Numbered from the stretch's first letter, positions 24,674-34,167 are shown. The stretch: DNA of 64,000 nucleotides from Thiobacillus denitrificans ATCC 25259 (GCF_000012745.1 NC_007404.1:744001-808000); one strand, 5' to 3'. Program-made: numbers and translations. Notes: a model not told the origin generated them from the sequence alone.

Positions 24674-25615
24674 TCAGCCGTGCGGGCGGCTTTCCCGCGG
24701 CGGCCATTCCGCGCGCTGCAGGGGCAGCGCGGCGAGCGTCTCGGGTTGCAGCGTGACGTGGCGGATGCCGTGCCGCGCGTCCATGTCCCTGCGCGCGGCC
24801 GCGAGAATGCCCGGCCAGTCGGCGAGGTCGCGCAGTTCCAGGTGGGCCGAGAGCGCCACGGTGCCGGTCGAGAGGGTCCACACGTGCAGGTCGTGAACGC
24901 GCAGCACGCCGTCGAGCGCGGCGAGGTCGCGGCCGACCGCTTCGAGTTCGACGTCGAGCGGCACGCCTTCCATCAGCACGTGGACGACCTCGCGCAGCAG
25001 CCGCAGCGCGGAGACGAGGATCAAGACGGCGACGAGGATCGACAGCAGCGGGTCGATCGGCGTCCAGCCGGTCGTGACGACGACGATGCCGGCGGCGATC
25101 GCCGCGACCGAGCCGAGCGCGTCGCCGAGCACGTGGAGCAGGGCGGCGCGGCTGTTGAGGCTGTGCGCGCCGCGCGAGAGCACCCAGGCGACCGTCAGGT
25201 TGACCGCGAGACCGATTACGGCGACGCCGATGACGGCGCCGCCGGCGACGTCGCGCGGGCTGCCGATGCGTTCGAGCGCTTCGTGCACGATGAAGCCGAC
25301 CAGCACGAGCACGAGCAGGCTGTTGAGCAGCGCCGCGAGCACCTCGGCGCGCACGAGGCCGTAGGAGTGGCGCATGCTCGGCGGGCGCCGCGCGAGCCAG
25401 GCCGCTGCCGCGGCGAGTCCGAGCGCCGAACTGTCGGCGACCATGTGCGCGGCGTCGGAGAGCAGCGCGAGCGAGCCCGACCACAGGCCCGCCGCGGCCT
25501 CGATGCCGGCGAACGCGAGCGTCAGCAGTAGCGCGACGAGCAGCGTGCGGCTCCCGCCCGCGTGCGCGCCGTGAAAGTGCGTGTGGCCGGCGTGGTCGTG
25601 CTTATGCGCGGCCAC
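24674..25615 (-). CDS. Cation diffusion facilitator (CDF) metal exporter
   Basis: A 313-aa CDF/ZnT-type transporter. A His-rich N-terminus (HKHDHAGHTHFHGAH) precedes six transmembrane helices; the zinc site residues are visible in LLSDAAHMVADSS and LLHVLGDALGSVAA (HxxxD and DxxxD patterns). The C-terminal cytoplasmic domain is the usual ferredoxin-like fold. I chose the GTG at 25615, which overlaps the nagZ end by 14 nt; no better start is available downstream of the His-rich tail. Zinc, cobalt or cadmium efflux is likely. Confidence 0.9.
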   Translation of the reverse strand: MAAHKHDHAGHTHFHGAHAGGSRTLLVALLLTLAFAGIEAAAGLWSGSLALLSDAAHMVADSSALGLAAAAAWLARRPPSMRHSYGLVRAEVLAALLNSLLVLVLVGFIVHEALERIGSPRDVAGGAVIGVAVIGLAVNLTVAWVLSRGAHSLNSRAALLHVLGDALGSVAAIAAGIVVVTTGWTPIDPLLSILVAVLILVSALRLLREVVHVLMEGVPLDVELEAVGRDLAALDGVLRVHDLHVWTLSTGTVALSAHLELRDLADWPGILAAARRDMDARHGIRHVTLQPETLAALPLQRAEWPPRESRPHG

Positions 25616-26681
25616 AGTAGTCGGTCGGGTCGGACAGATCGAGTTCGGCGGAATCCCGGCCGAGCCCGGCGACGTGGTGCAGCGCCTCGGCATAACGCGC
25701 CGATTCGCGCAGCGCGGTCATCGTCGGCGCGTGGGCGGGATGGCCGTGCATGCGCGCGAGCCGCGCGCGCGCCGGGGCCGGCCAGTCGACGTCGAGCTTG
25801 GCCAGCACCTCGTCGGCAAGCTCGGGGTGGTTGCACACGAGGGCCATGTCGCAGCCGGCGTCGAGCGCGGCCCGCACGCGCTCGACGATGCCGCCGGCGA
25901 ACGCCGCGCCGGCCATGCACAGGTCGTCGCTGAACACCGCGCCGTCGAAGCCGAGTTGCTGGCGCAGGATCTTCTGCAGCCAGACGCGCGAGAAGCCGGC
26001 CGGCTGCGCGTCGACCTCGGGATAGATCACGTGCGCGGGCATCATCGCCGCGAGCCCGGCCTCGACCATCAGGCGGAAGGGCACCAGGTCGGCGCGAGCG
26101 ATGTCGCCGAGCGTGCGTCGGTCGACCGGAATGTCGACGTGCGAATCGGCGATGACGAAGCCGTGGCCGGGGAAGTGCTTGCCGCAGGCCGCCATGCCGG
26201 CGTCCTTCATGCCGAGCATGACCGCCTGCCCGAGCTGGAACACGGCCTGCGGGTCGGCGTGGAAGGCGCGGTCGCCGATCACCGACGACGCGCCGTAGTC
26301 GAGGTCGAGCACGGGCGCGAAGCTGAAGTCGACGCCGTGCGCGCGCAGCTCGCTTGCGAGCACGTAGCCGGTCTCGCGCGCGAGTTCGCGGGCGCGCTGC
26401 GGGTGCTCGTTCCAGATCGCGCCGAGGCTGCGCATCGGCGGCAGGCGGGTGAAGCCGTCGCGGAAGCGCTGCACGCGCCCGCCTTCGTGGTCGACGCCGA
26501 TCAGGAGCGGCGCGGCCTTGAGCGCGTGGATCTCCTCGCACAGCGCGGCGAGCTGCGCCGGGTCGCGGTAGTTGCGCGAGAAAAGAATGACGCCGCCGAC
26601 CAGCGGGTCGCTGAGGCGGCGGCGGTCGTCGTCGCACAGTTCGGTGCCGGCGACGTCGAGCATCAAGGGTCCAAGGGTCAC
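25602..26681 (-). CDS. nagZ: Beta-N-acetylhexosaminidase (peptidoglycan recycling)
   Basis: A 359-aa cytosolic glycoside hydrolase family 3 enzyme that removes N-acetylglucosamine from anhydromuropeptides during cell-wall recycling. The signature KHFPGHG with the catalytic His/Asp loop (FVIADSHVDIP) and the nucleophile region FSDDLCMAGA are present. Start codon is GTG. It follows acpS by one base, the same neighbour pair found in many beta- and gammaproteobacteria (pdxJ-acpS-nagZ), although pdxJ is absent here. Confidence 0.95.
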   Translation of the reverse strand: MTLGPLMLDVAGTELCDDDRRRLSDPLVGGVILFSRNYRDPAQLAALCEEIHALKAAPLLIGVDHEGGRVQRFRDGFTRLPPMRSLGAIWNEHPQRARELARETGYVLASELRAHGVDFSFAPVLDLDYGASSVIGDRAFHADPQAVFQLGQAVMLGMKDAGMAACGKHFPGHGFVIADSHVDIPVDRRTLGDIARADLVPFRLMVEAGLAAMMPAHVIYPEVDAQPAGFSRVWLQKILRQQLGFDGAVFSDDLCMAGAAFAGGIVERVRAALDAGCDMALVCNHPELADEVLAKLDVDWPAPARARLARMHGHPAHAPTMTALRESARYAEALHHVAGLGRDSAELDLSDPTDYCGRA

Positions 26682-26682
26682 G

Positions 26683-27078
26683 TCAGTCCTCCTGCGTCGC
26701 GGATTGTTCGAGCACGACGAAGGCGAGCACGAAGTCGCCCTCGTCGGAAAGCGAAACGTGCTGCGCGGTGACGCCGCGTTCGCGCAGAAACGCGGTGAGT
26801 TCGGGCGCGCAGTCGATGTGGGGCTTGCCGTGCGCGTCGCGCATGACGGCGATGTTGCGCAGCGTGACCGGCGCGCGCAGCCCCGTGCCGAGCGCCTTGG
26901 CGAAGGCTTCCTTGGCGGCGAAGCACTTGGCGAGAAAGCCCGCGGGGTCGCGGCTCGCGTAATAGCGCGTGTGCTCGGCCGGCGCGAGGATGCGGTCGGC
27001 GTAGTGCTCGCCGTAGCGCGCGAGCCCGGCGCGGATGCGGCGCGCGTCGAGCAGGTCGGTGCCGATGCCGTGGATCAT
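26683..27078 (-). CDS. acpS: Holo-[acyl-carrier-protein] synthase
   Basis: A 131-aa AcpS that transfers 4'-phosphopantetheine from CoA to acyl carrier protein. The Mg-binding IHGIGTDLLDARRI (Asp8) and CFAAKEAFAKALGTG (Glu) blocks are intact. Start ATG overlaps the radical SAM gene stop by 4 nt, and nagZ follows after one base, so these four genes read as one unit. Confidence 0.95.
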   Translation of the reverse strand: MIHGIGTDLLDARRIRAGLARYGEHYADRILAPAEHTRYYASRDPAGFLAKCFAAKEAFAKALGTGLRAPVTLRNIAVMRDAHGKPHIDCAPELTAFLRERGVTAQHVSLSDEGDFVLAFVVLEQSATQED

Positions 27079-27956
27079 GGCGAGACGCGCACCGGCAGGC
27101 CCGCGGCGCGAATCCGCTCGGCGTAAGCCTCGAGCCATTCGGCCGGCAGCGCCGAGAGCCGGCTCGCCTGCGGCTGCATCGACGGGCGCGCGAGGCCGTA
27201 GAGCAGCACGCCCTGCACCGGGATCGCCTCGGCGCGAATGCGCGTGACCGCGGCGAGATACGCAGCCTGCTCGGCCTCGCTCGGCGGCGCGCCGTCGCGC
27301 GCGAAGACGCAGGTCTGCAGCCAGGTCGGGCACAGCCGCGCGGTCGCCGCCAGGCGTTCGAACTGCCGCGCCGGCGAGACGCGGGTCTGGTTGATTGCGC
27401 GCATGCCCTCGGCGGTCGCGCTGTCGAACTTGAACCACGCCTCGCCGCCGAGCGCCGCGATCCGGCGGAGGCCCTGCTGCACGCGCGGGCGGTCGGCGAG
27501 GCTGCCGTTGGTGATCAGCACGAGTTTGGCCGCTTGTCCTTGCGCACTGCCTTCGCGGCCGACGAGGCCGAAGTCGGCCATGACCCGGCCGATCAGTTCG
27601 ACGACCTCGGGAAACGCCCGCGCGCTCGTCGGCTCGCCGTTGCCCGACAGCGCGACGTCGTTGAGCCGCCGCGCCTCGGGCGGCACGCGGCGCTGCATGA
27701 AGTCGCCATGCACGACGTCGTCGAGCATCGCGCGCAGCTCGGTTTCGAGTCGCGCCAGATCGATCGGCGGCGCGGTGCCGCGCTTGAGGTCCGGCACCTG
27801 GCAGTAGACGCAGGCCCAGTTGCAGGCGTTGTTCGGGTTGAGGTTGACGCCGATCGAGACGCCGCGGGCGCGGCGCGAGACGACCGGGTAGACGTAGGTC
27901 ATGCCCGCGCTGTCGCGGTCGTGGTCGGTGCGGGTCAGGATCGAGGTGCGCGGCAT
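27075..27956 (-). CDS. Radical SAM protein
   Basis: A 293-aa radical SAM protein with Cys45, Cys49 and Cys52 in NNACNWACVYCQ, the CX3CX2C site for the 4Fe-4S cluster. GNGEPTSARAF is the SAM-contacting GGE-like motif and VLITNGSL a core strand. No second cluster is obvious and the C-terminus is short, so it is a compact enzyme. Substrate unknown; it resembles stand-alone MoaA/NifB-type small proteins of betaproteobacteria. Coupled to acpS by a 4-nt overlap. Confidence 0.85.
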   Translation of the reverse strand: MPRTSILTRTDHDRDSAGMTYVYPVVSRRARGVSIGVNLNPNNACNWACVYCQVPDLKRGTAPPIDLARLETELRAMLDDVVHGDFMQRRVPPEARRLNDVALSGNGEPTSARAFPEVVELIGRVMADFGLVGREGSAQGQAAKLVLITNGSLADRPRVQQGLRRIAALGGEAWFKFDSATAEGMRAINQTRVSPARQFERLAATARLCPTWLQTCVFARDGAPPSEAEQAAYLAAVTRIRAEAIPVQGVLLYGLARPSMQPQASRLSALPAEWLEAYAERIRAAGLPVRVSP

Positions 27957-28054
27957 CGGCGGATTTTCTCATCAACCGGCGGCGCGGCGAACATCGGCCT
28001 TGGGCGCGGCGCCGGGCGGGGCAAGCCCGCAGGCGCGCGGGAGAACTCGAGGGG

Positions 28055-28360
28055 TGGCGGAAGGTGTGGGATTCGAACCCACGAACGCCTTGCGACGTTG
28101 CCGGTTTTCCTTACTCCTATGGCTTTCGCCACCAGCCCGGCGGGCTGTTTGAGAGTCTGGACTTTGCCTTCGCCTTAGCCGTTCGGCCTTAGGCGGGAGC
28201 CGTCAAGTCTCTACACGTTCATGGTGTCGACCACGCTTCGCTCGGCGTTGCCTCGGGTTTCCAGGGGGTCCGCCGACTTTGACTCCTTACATCTGCTGCG
28301 TTTCCACAGCAGCGCTCGATCGAACAAGACCGGTGCATTCAACCGCTCTGCCAACCTTCC
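28055..28360 (-). tRNA. tRNA-Ser(UGA), interrupted by a group I intron
   Basis: Minus strand. The 5' exon (28360-28326) starts GGAAGGTTGGCAGAGCGG and ends in GGTCTT; the 3' exon (28109-28055) starts GAAAACCGGC and ends CACCTTCCGCCA. Joined, they give a 90-nt tRNA with a 7-bp acceptor stem GGAAGGT/ACCTTCC, an anticodon stem CCGGT/ACCGG with loop CTTGAAA (anticodon TGA), a long variable arm typical of tRNA-Ser, a T loop TTCGAAT, and encoded CCA. The break falls between U34 and G35 of the anticodon. Confidence 0.95.
28110..28325 (-). ncRNA. Group I intron (IC3-like), 216 nt, in tRNA-Ser anticodon
   Basis: The intron begins directly after U34 and ends in G (omega-G), as group I introns do. A P2 hairpin lies at 28312-28293 (CTGCTG/CAGCAG), followed by a guide GAG able to pair with exon CUU with the terminal U-G wobble. 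The core block GTGTAGAGACTTGACGGC (28217-28200) and AAGGCAAAGTCCAGAC (28170-28155) are the P3/P7 and J8/7-P7 strands, and P9 has an AGCCC/GGGCT stem and a GGCGAAAGCC GAAA tetraloop. Same order and much the same sequence as the 205-nt Azoarcus tRNA-Ile intron as I remember it. No homing endonuclease ORF. Confidence 0.93.
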
Positions 28361-28371
28361 GTGGGCGGGGA

Positions 28372-29538
<1,167 letters not shown>

Positions 29539-29631
29539 GACGCGGTTTTGAGGTCTTCATGCTAATCGCGCGGGCCGGCAGCCGAATGAGACAAACGCGT
29601 ATTCGGAAGCAGGATGATTCCTACACCCCCG

Positions 29632-29649
29632 GCCCTGTCGCGACAGGGC
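29632..29649. promoter_or_regulatory. Perfect 18-bp palindrome, candidate enhancer site
   Basis: GCCCTGTCGCGACAGGGC is a perfect inverted repeat with TGTCGCGACA core, typical of dimeric HTH enhancer-binding protein sites. It lies 94 nt from the activator start and about 150 nt upstream of a -24/-12-like element, the normal distance for sigma-54 enhancers. Confidence 0.5.
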
Positions 29650-29797
29650 AGTCCGCGCTTACTCGTGCCGGGCTGCGCCACGGGGAGCGCCTGCGCGACG
29701 GCCGCCGCCAGGCCGCGGGAACGGCACTTGCTATCGGGGAGGATGGCCGGTGCCATGCTGTCCTCGAGGCTCGGACGTCCTCCCCGTTCCGAAAGGC

Positions 29798-29813
29798 TGG
29801 CATGGTCCCGGCC
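29798..29813 (+). promoter_or_regulatory. Candidate sigma-54 (-24/-12) promoter
   Basis: TGGCATGGTCCCGGCC keeps the invariant GG and GC dinucleotides at the correct spacing of the consensus TGGCACG-N4-TTGCA, but has CG in place of TT at -12. It points at the Gly-rich gene whose ATG is 51 nt downstream. Confidence 0.4.
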
Positions 29814-29863
29814 ATATCTACTTATCCCGCAACCGCTTTCAAGCTTCCTGAAAGGACCTGGCC

Positions 29864-30796
29864 ATGGGCAAACATCGGAAGGAAGACTCCCGCGGGCACG
29901 ATCCCTCGCACGACGACCGCGGCGACGCTGCCCGCTACCGCGCAGCCGACGAGCACCGCGGGGGCGCAGCCGACCATCACGGCGGCGCGCACGACGCCGC
30001 CCATCCGGGCGATCGCGACAGCCGGCGCGAACAGCGCGGCCGCGCGCCGGGCAGTAGTTACGGCGGCAAGCAGGGCAGTTACGCGCAGGGGAGTTACGCC
30101 CAGGGCAACTACCGCGAGCGCGGCGATGTTTCTTCAGGCCGTGGACTGCACGACGACGCCGCGTCCTGGCAGAGCGGCGCGCAGGATCATTGGCGGCAGG
30201 GAGCGCAGGAGCGCGGCGGGCCGGGCCAGGGCGGCTACGGCGAATTGAGCTACGGACAGGGCGGCCAGCGCCGCGGTCAGGGCGAGGGCGCTTACGAACG
30301 CGGACCGGAGGCGTTCGGCCAGTGGCAGGGCGGTTCCCGCGGCGGCTACGGTCAGCCGGGGCACGAGCCGGGTAGCTACGGCGCCGGCAGCTACAGCCAG
30401 GGCGAGCAGGTCGAGGGGCCGCGCGGGCAAAGCAGCCAGGGCACGGACGAGGCAGCGTGGCGCCGGAACCGGCTCGCCGAGGGCGCCAATCCCGGCATGT
30501 CGGGCCCCCACGGCTCGCCGCACGAAGGCGCGTCGCGCGACACCGGTCCCCACCACGACCCGCATTATCTGAAGTGGCGCGAGGAACAGATCCGCAAGCT
30601 CGACGCCGACTACGAGGCCTTCAGCCAGGAGCGCTACAGCCGCTTTGCCGACGAATTCGACAGTTGGCGGCGCGAACGCGCGGCGGCTGGCGGCACGCGG
30701 GACGAATCGAAGGTGGGCAGCAAGCGCGCGCCGGGCGACGCCGACAAAAGTGACGGCGGCACGCAGGACACGGGCGACGCGCCGAAGCGGCGCTAG
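29864..30796 (+). CDS. Gly/Gln/Tyr/Arg-rich low-complexity protein
   Basis: A 310-aa hydrophilic protein, unrecognised. Residues 1-65 are Asp/His/Arg-rich, 62-190 carry loose repeats of G-S/N-Y-A/G-Q-G type (SYAQGSYAQGNY, GGYGELSYGQGG, GSYGAGSYSQG), and residues about 230-280 form a charged helical block DPHYLKWREEQIRKLDADYE then AFSQERYSRFADEF that resembles the C-terminal part of proteobacterial stress-type proteins. No signal peptide or membrane segment. A GAAAGGA ribosome site precedes the ATG. The composition suggests a disordered, possibly phase-separating or desiccation/stress protein; function is not known. Confidence 0.75.
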   Translation: MGKHRKEDSRGHDPSHDDRGDAARYRAADEHRGGAADHHGGAHDAAHPGDRDSRREQRGRAPGSSYGGKQGSYAQGSYAQGNYRERGDVSSGRGLHDDAASWQSGAQDHWRQGAQERGGPGQGGYGELSYGQGGQRRGQGEGAYERGPEAFGQWQGGSRGGYGQPGHEPGSYGAGSYSQGEQVEGPRGQSSQGTDEAAWRRNRLAEGANPGMSGPHGSPHEGASRDTGPHHDPHYLKWREEQIRKLDADYEAFSQERYSRFADEFDSWRRERAAAGGTRDESKVGSKRAPGDADKSDGGTQDTGDAPKRR

Positions 30797-30817
30797 TCTT
30801 CGCCGGCTGCGGCCGGC

Positions 30818-32248
30818 TCAGCCGTGGTAGCGGCGCATGTCGACGTTGGGGATCGCCATCATCTGGCGGTACTTGGTGACCGTGCGCCGCGCGACGCGCA
30901 GGCCCTGCTGCATCAGGATGCGCGCGATGTCGGCGTCCGAGTGCGGCGAGCGGGCATCCTCCGAAAGAATCATCTTGCGGATCGCCTCGCGGATCGCCGT
31001 GGTCGAGCACTGACTGCCCTGTTCGGTGTTCAGCGCGCGCGAGAAGAAATACTTCAGTTCGAACACGCCCAGCGGCGTCACCATGAATTTGTTGCAGGTC
31101 GCGCGCGAGACGGTCGACTCGTGCAGGCCCAGTTCGTCGGCGATGTCCTTGAGGCCGAGCGGCTGCATGGCGAGCGTGCCGTGCTCGAAGAAATGCTGCT
31201 GGCGGTCGACCAGGGCCTGCGCCACGCGCAGGATCGTCGAGAAGCGCTGCTCCATGTTCTGCACCGCCCAGCGCGCTTCGCGCAGGTGGCCGGCGAGGTC
31301 GCCGTGGTGCGGCTCGCGGTGGCGTTGGAACAGCTCGGCGTAGGTGCGGTTGAGGCTGACGCGCGGAACCGCCGAACTGTTCAGCAGGGCCGTCCACTGC
31401 CCGCGAATCTTGCGCACGATCACGTCGGGGCGGATGGCCGCGGCGACGTGGTGGCCGAAGCACGCGCCGGGCCGCGGCTCGAGGCGGCGGATGTAGGCGC
31501 ACACGGCCTCCACTTCCGCGGGAGTGCTGCCGACGCGCTGGGCGATGCGCTGCAGGTCGCGCTGCTGCAGCAGCTTGAGTTCGTCGCGCACGATGCGCAG
31601 CGCGAGCTCGCGTTGCGGCGACGGCGGCCGACGCCGCAACTGCAGGGTCAGGCACTCGGGGACGTCGCGGGCCGCGAGGCCCGCCGGGTCCAGGGATTGC
31701 ACGCGCGTGAGCGCCGCGAGCATCTCGCGCGCGTCGACACGCGGTTCGAGCCCCGCCATCGCGCGCAAGGCGTCGAGTTCGACGCGCAGGTAGCCGTCGT
31801 CGTCGAGCGCCTCGGCGATGATCCAGGCGAGAAAGTGCTCGCGCGGCGGCAGGTCGAGCATGTTGAGCTGGCTGTGCACGTGCTGGCGCAGCGTGACCGG
31901 CGCGCAGGCGAAGTCGATCGCGTCGGCATTCGCCTCGCTGTACCGCCCCGGCGCCTCGCCGCCGTCGCCGAGCCGCTCCTCGTAAGCGGTCTCGGCATAG
32001 TCTTCCGCCTGCGCCCCGTCGGCTGCCGGGGGCGTGTCGGCCGCGGTCGTGGCGGTGTCCGGTGCGGCCGCGTCTTCGTCGGCGAACTCGCCATCCTCGA
32101 GTTCGAGGAACGGGTTGCTGCTGACGAGCTCCTGCAGCTCAAGCGCGAAATCGAAGGTCGAAAGCTGCAGCAGCCGCACCGCCTGTTGCAGCCGCGGCGT
32201 CAGGGTCTGCGTCTGGCGCGGCTCGAGGGCGAGGGCGGGACGATTCAT
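30818..32248 (-). CDS. rpoN: RNA polymerase sigma-54 factor
   Basis: A 476-aa sigma-54. Region I is the Gln/Leu-rich PRQTQTLTPRLQQAVRLLQL, region II is acidic (about 50-95), and region III holds the core-binding part, the HTH (DIADELGLHESTVSR) and the RpoN box ARRTVTKYR (about 453-461), which reads the -24 element. Complete and of usual length. The normal neighbours (lptB, hpf, ptsN) are absent, so this may be a second copy. It is convergent with the Gly-rich gene and near a sigma-54 activator. The ATG at 32248 has GGAGG upstream. Confidence 0.95.
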   Translation of the reverse strand: MNRPALALEPRQTQTLTPRLQQAVRLLQLSTFDFALELQELVSSNPFLELEDGEFADEDAAAPDTATTAADTPPAADGAQAEDYAETAYEERLGDGGEAPGRYSEANADAIDFACAPVTLRQHVHSQLNMLDLPPREHFLAWIIAEALDDDGYLRVELDALRAMAGLEPRVDAREMLAALTRVQSLDPAGLAARDVPECLTLQLRRRPPSPQRELALRIVRDELKLLQQRDLQRIAQRVGSTPAEVEAVCAYIRRLEPRPGACFGHHVAAAIRPDVIVRKIRGQWTALLNSSAVPRVSLNRTYAELFQRHREPHHGDLAGHLREARWAVQNMEQRFSTILRVAQALVDRQQHFFEHGTLAMQPLGLKDIADELGLHESTVSRATCNKFMVTPLGVFELKYFFSRALNTEQGSQCSTTAIREAIRKMILSEDARSPHSDADIARILMQQGLRVARRTVTKYRQMMAIPNVDMRRYHG

Positions 32249-32646
32249 CCGCAGGCCTCCTGGCCGAAAGCTGCGGCGACGCGCAGCCGGCACCGCGGCA
32301 GCGCATGCACGGGAGGAACGGACATCGCAGCGTCGCACGGAATACTCGGGTGCGGAAGCGGCGAGGGGAGCGAGAAGACCATGCTTGAACCGAGGGAAAC
32401 CGACTGAGGCGTTCAAAGCACGACCCGTTCCAGCCACGGGGACGTTCGCCGCTGCGCCGTCTATGCGCCGCCGCGGGATCGACCCGAAAAAAAAAGCGCC
32501 TCGACGGCGCCGACGCATGTAGAAATTACGCGGGCTTTTGCAACTTAGGGCCCCGCGTCAGGCCGGGCGGGCCCACACCGAGGTCGGTTTCGCCCGGCGG
32601 TGCAACGCCGGGCGCCGTGACCGCGTCGGCGGGACGCGGTCGCGCT
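32249..32646. other. Intergenic region between rpoN and hemerythrin gene
   Basis: 398 nt with no gene that I can support. It contains the intrinsic terminator at 32487-32510 and, upstream of it on the minus strand (about 32560-32640), GC-rich inverted repeats such as CCCGGC/GCCGGG that could fold into the 3' untranslated region of the hemerythrin transcript. The rpoN promoter should lie in 32249-32480; no clear sigma-70 boxes were seen there. Confidence 0.5.
32487..32510 (-). terminator. Rho-independent terminator
   Basis: On the minus strand GCGCC-GTCGA-GGCGC is followed by nine T residues. It ends transcripts that come from the hemerythrin-domain gene, whose stop codon is about 137 nt upstream, and insulates rpoN. 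Confidence 0.88.
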
Positions 32647-33234
32647 TCAGCGGCCACTGCGACCGGCGGGGGCGCGGGGCCGGGCCGGCGCGGACGCCTC
32701 CGCGGCGTCCGCTTCCATGCCGTGCTCGACCATGAGTGCCTGGCGACGCTGTTGCAAGGATTCGAGCATGCCGCTCCAGTCGATCTTGGCGCGTTCGAGC
32801 TGCTTGAACATCTCCTGCTCCTCTTCGCGGATGTGGTGCTTCACGTATTCGCCGAGCACGGTGAAGCTGGCCGCGTATTTCTCGTCCTCCGGAGAGAGGC
32901 TGCGGATGTCGGCGATGAGCTGCTTCGCGCTCTTGTGCTCGACCTCGGCCTCGGTGACGAGGTCCGCTTCGCTGATGTTCTCGCGCACGGCCGGATAGAA
33001 GATCTCTTCCTCGAGCTGGGCGTGCACTTCGAGTTCGCTGCAGGTCTGCTCGACGAGTTCGGCGGCGCGCTCGGGGTCTTCGTGCGGGTCGATCTTCTCG
33101 AAGTCGCGGAAGGCTTTCTTGACGCGCTTGTGATCGTCCTTGAGCATGTCGAGCACGCTCTCGCGCAGGCTCGCCACCGAGCGCCGCGCGGTCTGCCGGC
33201 CCGTGGTTCTGGTTTGAGTGGATCGCAAAGGCAT
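32647..33234 (-). CDS. Hemerythrin HHE cation-binding domain protein
   Basis: A 195-aa soluble helical protein with the HHE pattern: DDHKRVKKAFRDFE, EVHAQLEEEIFYPAV, EVEHKSAKQLIAD and VKHHIREEEQEMF, which together supply His/Glu ligands for a di-iron centre. Such proteins sense or bind O2, NO or iron. The C-terminus is Ala/Pro/Arg-rich and likely disordered. Its own transcription unit, ending at the terminator near 32.5 kb. Confidence 0.9.
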   Translation of the reverse strand: MPLRSTQTRTTGRQTARRSVASLRESVLDMLKDDHKRVKKAFRDFEKIDPHEDPERAAELVEQTCSELEVHAQLEEEIFYPAVRENISEADLVTEAEVEHKSAKQLIADIRSLSPEDEKYAASFTVLGEYVKHHIREEEQEMFKQLERAKIDWSGMLESLQQRRQALMVEHGMEADAAEASAPARPRAPAGRSGR

Positions 33235-33403
33235 GGGAAACCTCCATTGGTTGCTCCGCGGGAACCGGGATTGGCCCCCGGAAAACCTGCGTCATGCAAA
33301 CGCCGTACCGCGGACGCGCGCCGACGCCGGCGCCCTGAAGAAAGCGGCACCGGCTTTGCAAAAACGTCCTGCGGAAAAGCGCGCGAGAAACGCGGTGTCG
33401 GAC

Positions 33404-34132
33404 TCAGGGCCAGGAGGTTTCGCGCATCGGCAGCACCATGATCTCGGCGATCACGCTCTCCGCCGGCAGCGTCAGCAGATAGCGCACGGTGTCGGCGACG
33501 TTGTCCGGGTCCTGCAGCAGGCCGGGGTCGAGATCGGGAAAGCGTTCGAGCAGGAACGGCGTGCGCATGCCGCCGGCGATGACCGTCGTCACCTTGATGC
33601 CCTCGGGCCGCAGTTCGACGTGCAAGGCCTGCGACAGCCCGACGAGGCCCCACTTCGACGCGTGATAGGCCGACGCGTTGGCCCAGGCGCGCTTGGCGGC
33701 GGTCGACGCGATGTTGACGATCTGCCCGCCGTTGCCCTGCGCGCGCATTTGCTCGGCCGCGTATTTGGCGAGCATGAACGGGCCGCTCAGGTTGGTGCGC
33801 AGGATGCGCTCCCACTCGTCGCAGGCGAGTTCTTCGACGCTGCAGGTCTTGTCGATGCCGGCGTTGTTGACGAGCGCGTCGAGGCGGCCGAAGCGCGCGA
33901 CGACCTCCGCGATCGCAGCCTTGACCTGCGCCTCGCTGCCGACGTCGGTTTCGAGGGCGAGGGCGTCGGCGCCCTTGTCGGTGAGCGCGGCGGCCTCGCG
34001 GCGCGCGGCCTTGCCGTCGACGTCCATCACGGCGATCTTGGCGCCTTCGCGTGAAAGCGCGCGGCAGATCGAGGCGCCCAGGCCTCGCCCGCCTCCGGTG
34101 ACGACTACCACCTGGTCAGTCAGTGCGGCCAC
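33404..34132 (-). CDS. Short-chain dehydrogenase/reductase
   Basis: A 242-aa classical SDR. The NAD(P) site is VVVTGGGRGLGASIC, with DVDG after strand 2 favouring NAD(H); LVNNAGI and the catalytic SAYHASKWG (Tyr-x3-Lys) are present, as is the Ser of IVNIAST. Start is GTG. Substrate not predictable from sequence. It lies 35 nt downstream of the mutarotase-like gene on the same strand. Confidence 0.9.
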   Translation of the reverse strand: MAALTDQVVVVTGGGRGLGASICRALSREGAKIAVMDVDGKAARREAAALTDKGADALALETDVGSEAQVKAAIAEVVARFGRLDALVNNAGIDKTCSVEELACDEWERILRTNLSGPFMLAKYAAEQMRAQGNGGQIVNIASTAAKRAWANASAYHASKWGLVGLSQALHVELRPEGIKVTTVIAGGMRTPFLLERFPDLDPGLLQDPDNVADTVRYLLTLPAESVIAEIMVLPMRETSWP

Positions 34133-34167
34133 GTTTCTTCCTCCAGTCTAGGGTTTGCGGCAGGGAC

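Larger units (their letters stand above)
29539..29863. other. Intergenic region between the sigma-54 activator and the Gly-rich gene
   Basis: 325 nt without a credible gene. It is the divergent control region. It holds an 18-bp perfect palindrome (29632-29649) and a -24/-12-like element (29798-29813), described separately. Several small frames cross it but none has a convincing start or protein character. Confidence 0.6.

Noticed and set aside
28055-28360. tmRNA or a degenerate tRNA remnant
   Set aside because: The two halves join to a perfect tRNA-Ser and the insert carries the group I core, so it is neither.
32545-32570. Possible -24/-12 element on the minus strand upstream of rpoN (GGGGCCCTAAGTTGCA)
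   Set aside because: Matches only about eight of twelve positions and an intrinsic terminator lies between it and rpoN, so it cannot drive rpoN as it stands.
32513-32646. Small RNA in the GC-rich inverted repeats before the terminator at 32.5 kb
   Set aside because: Equally well explained as the 3' end of the hemerythrin transcript; no promoter seen.
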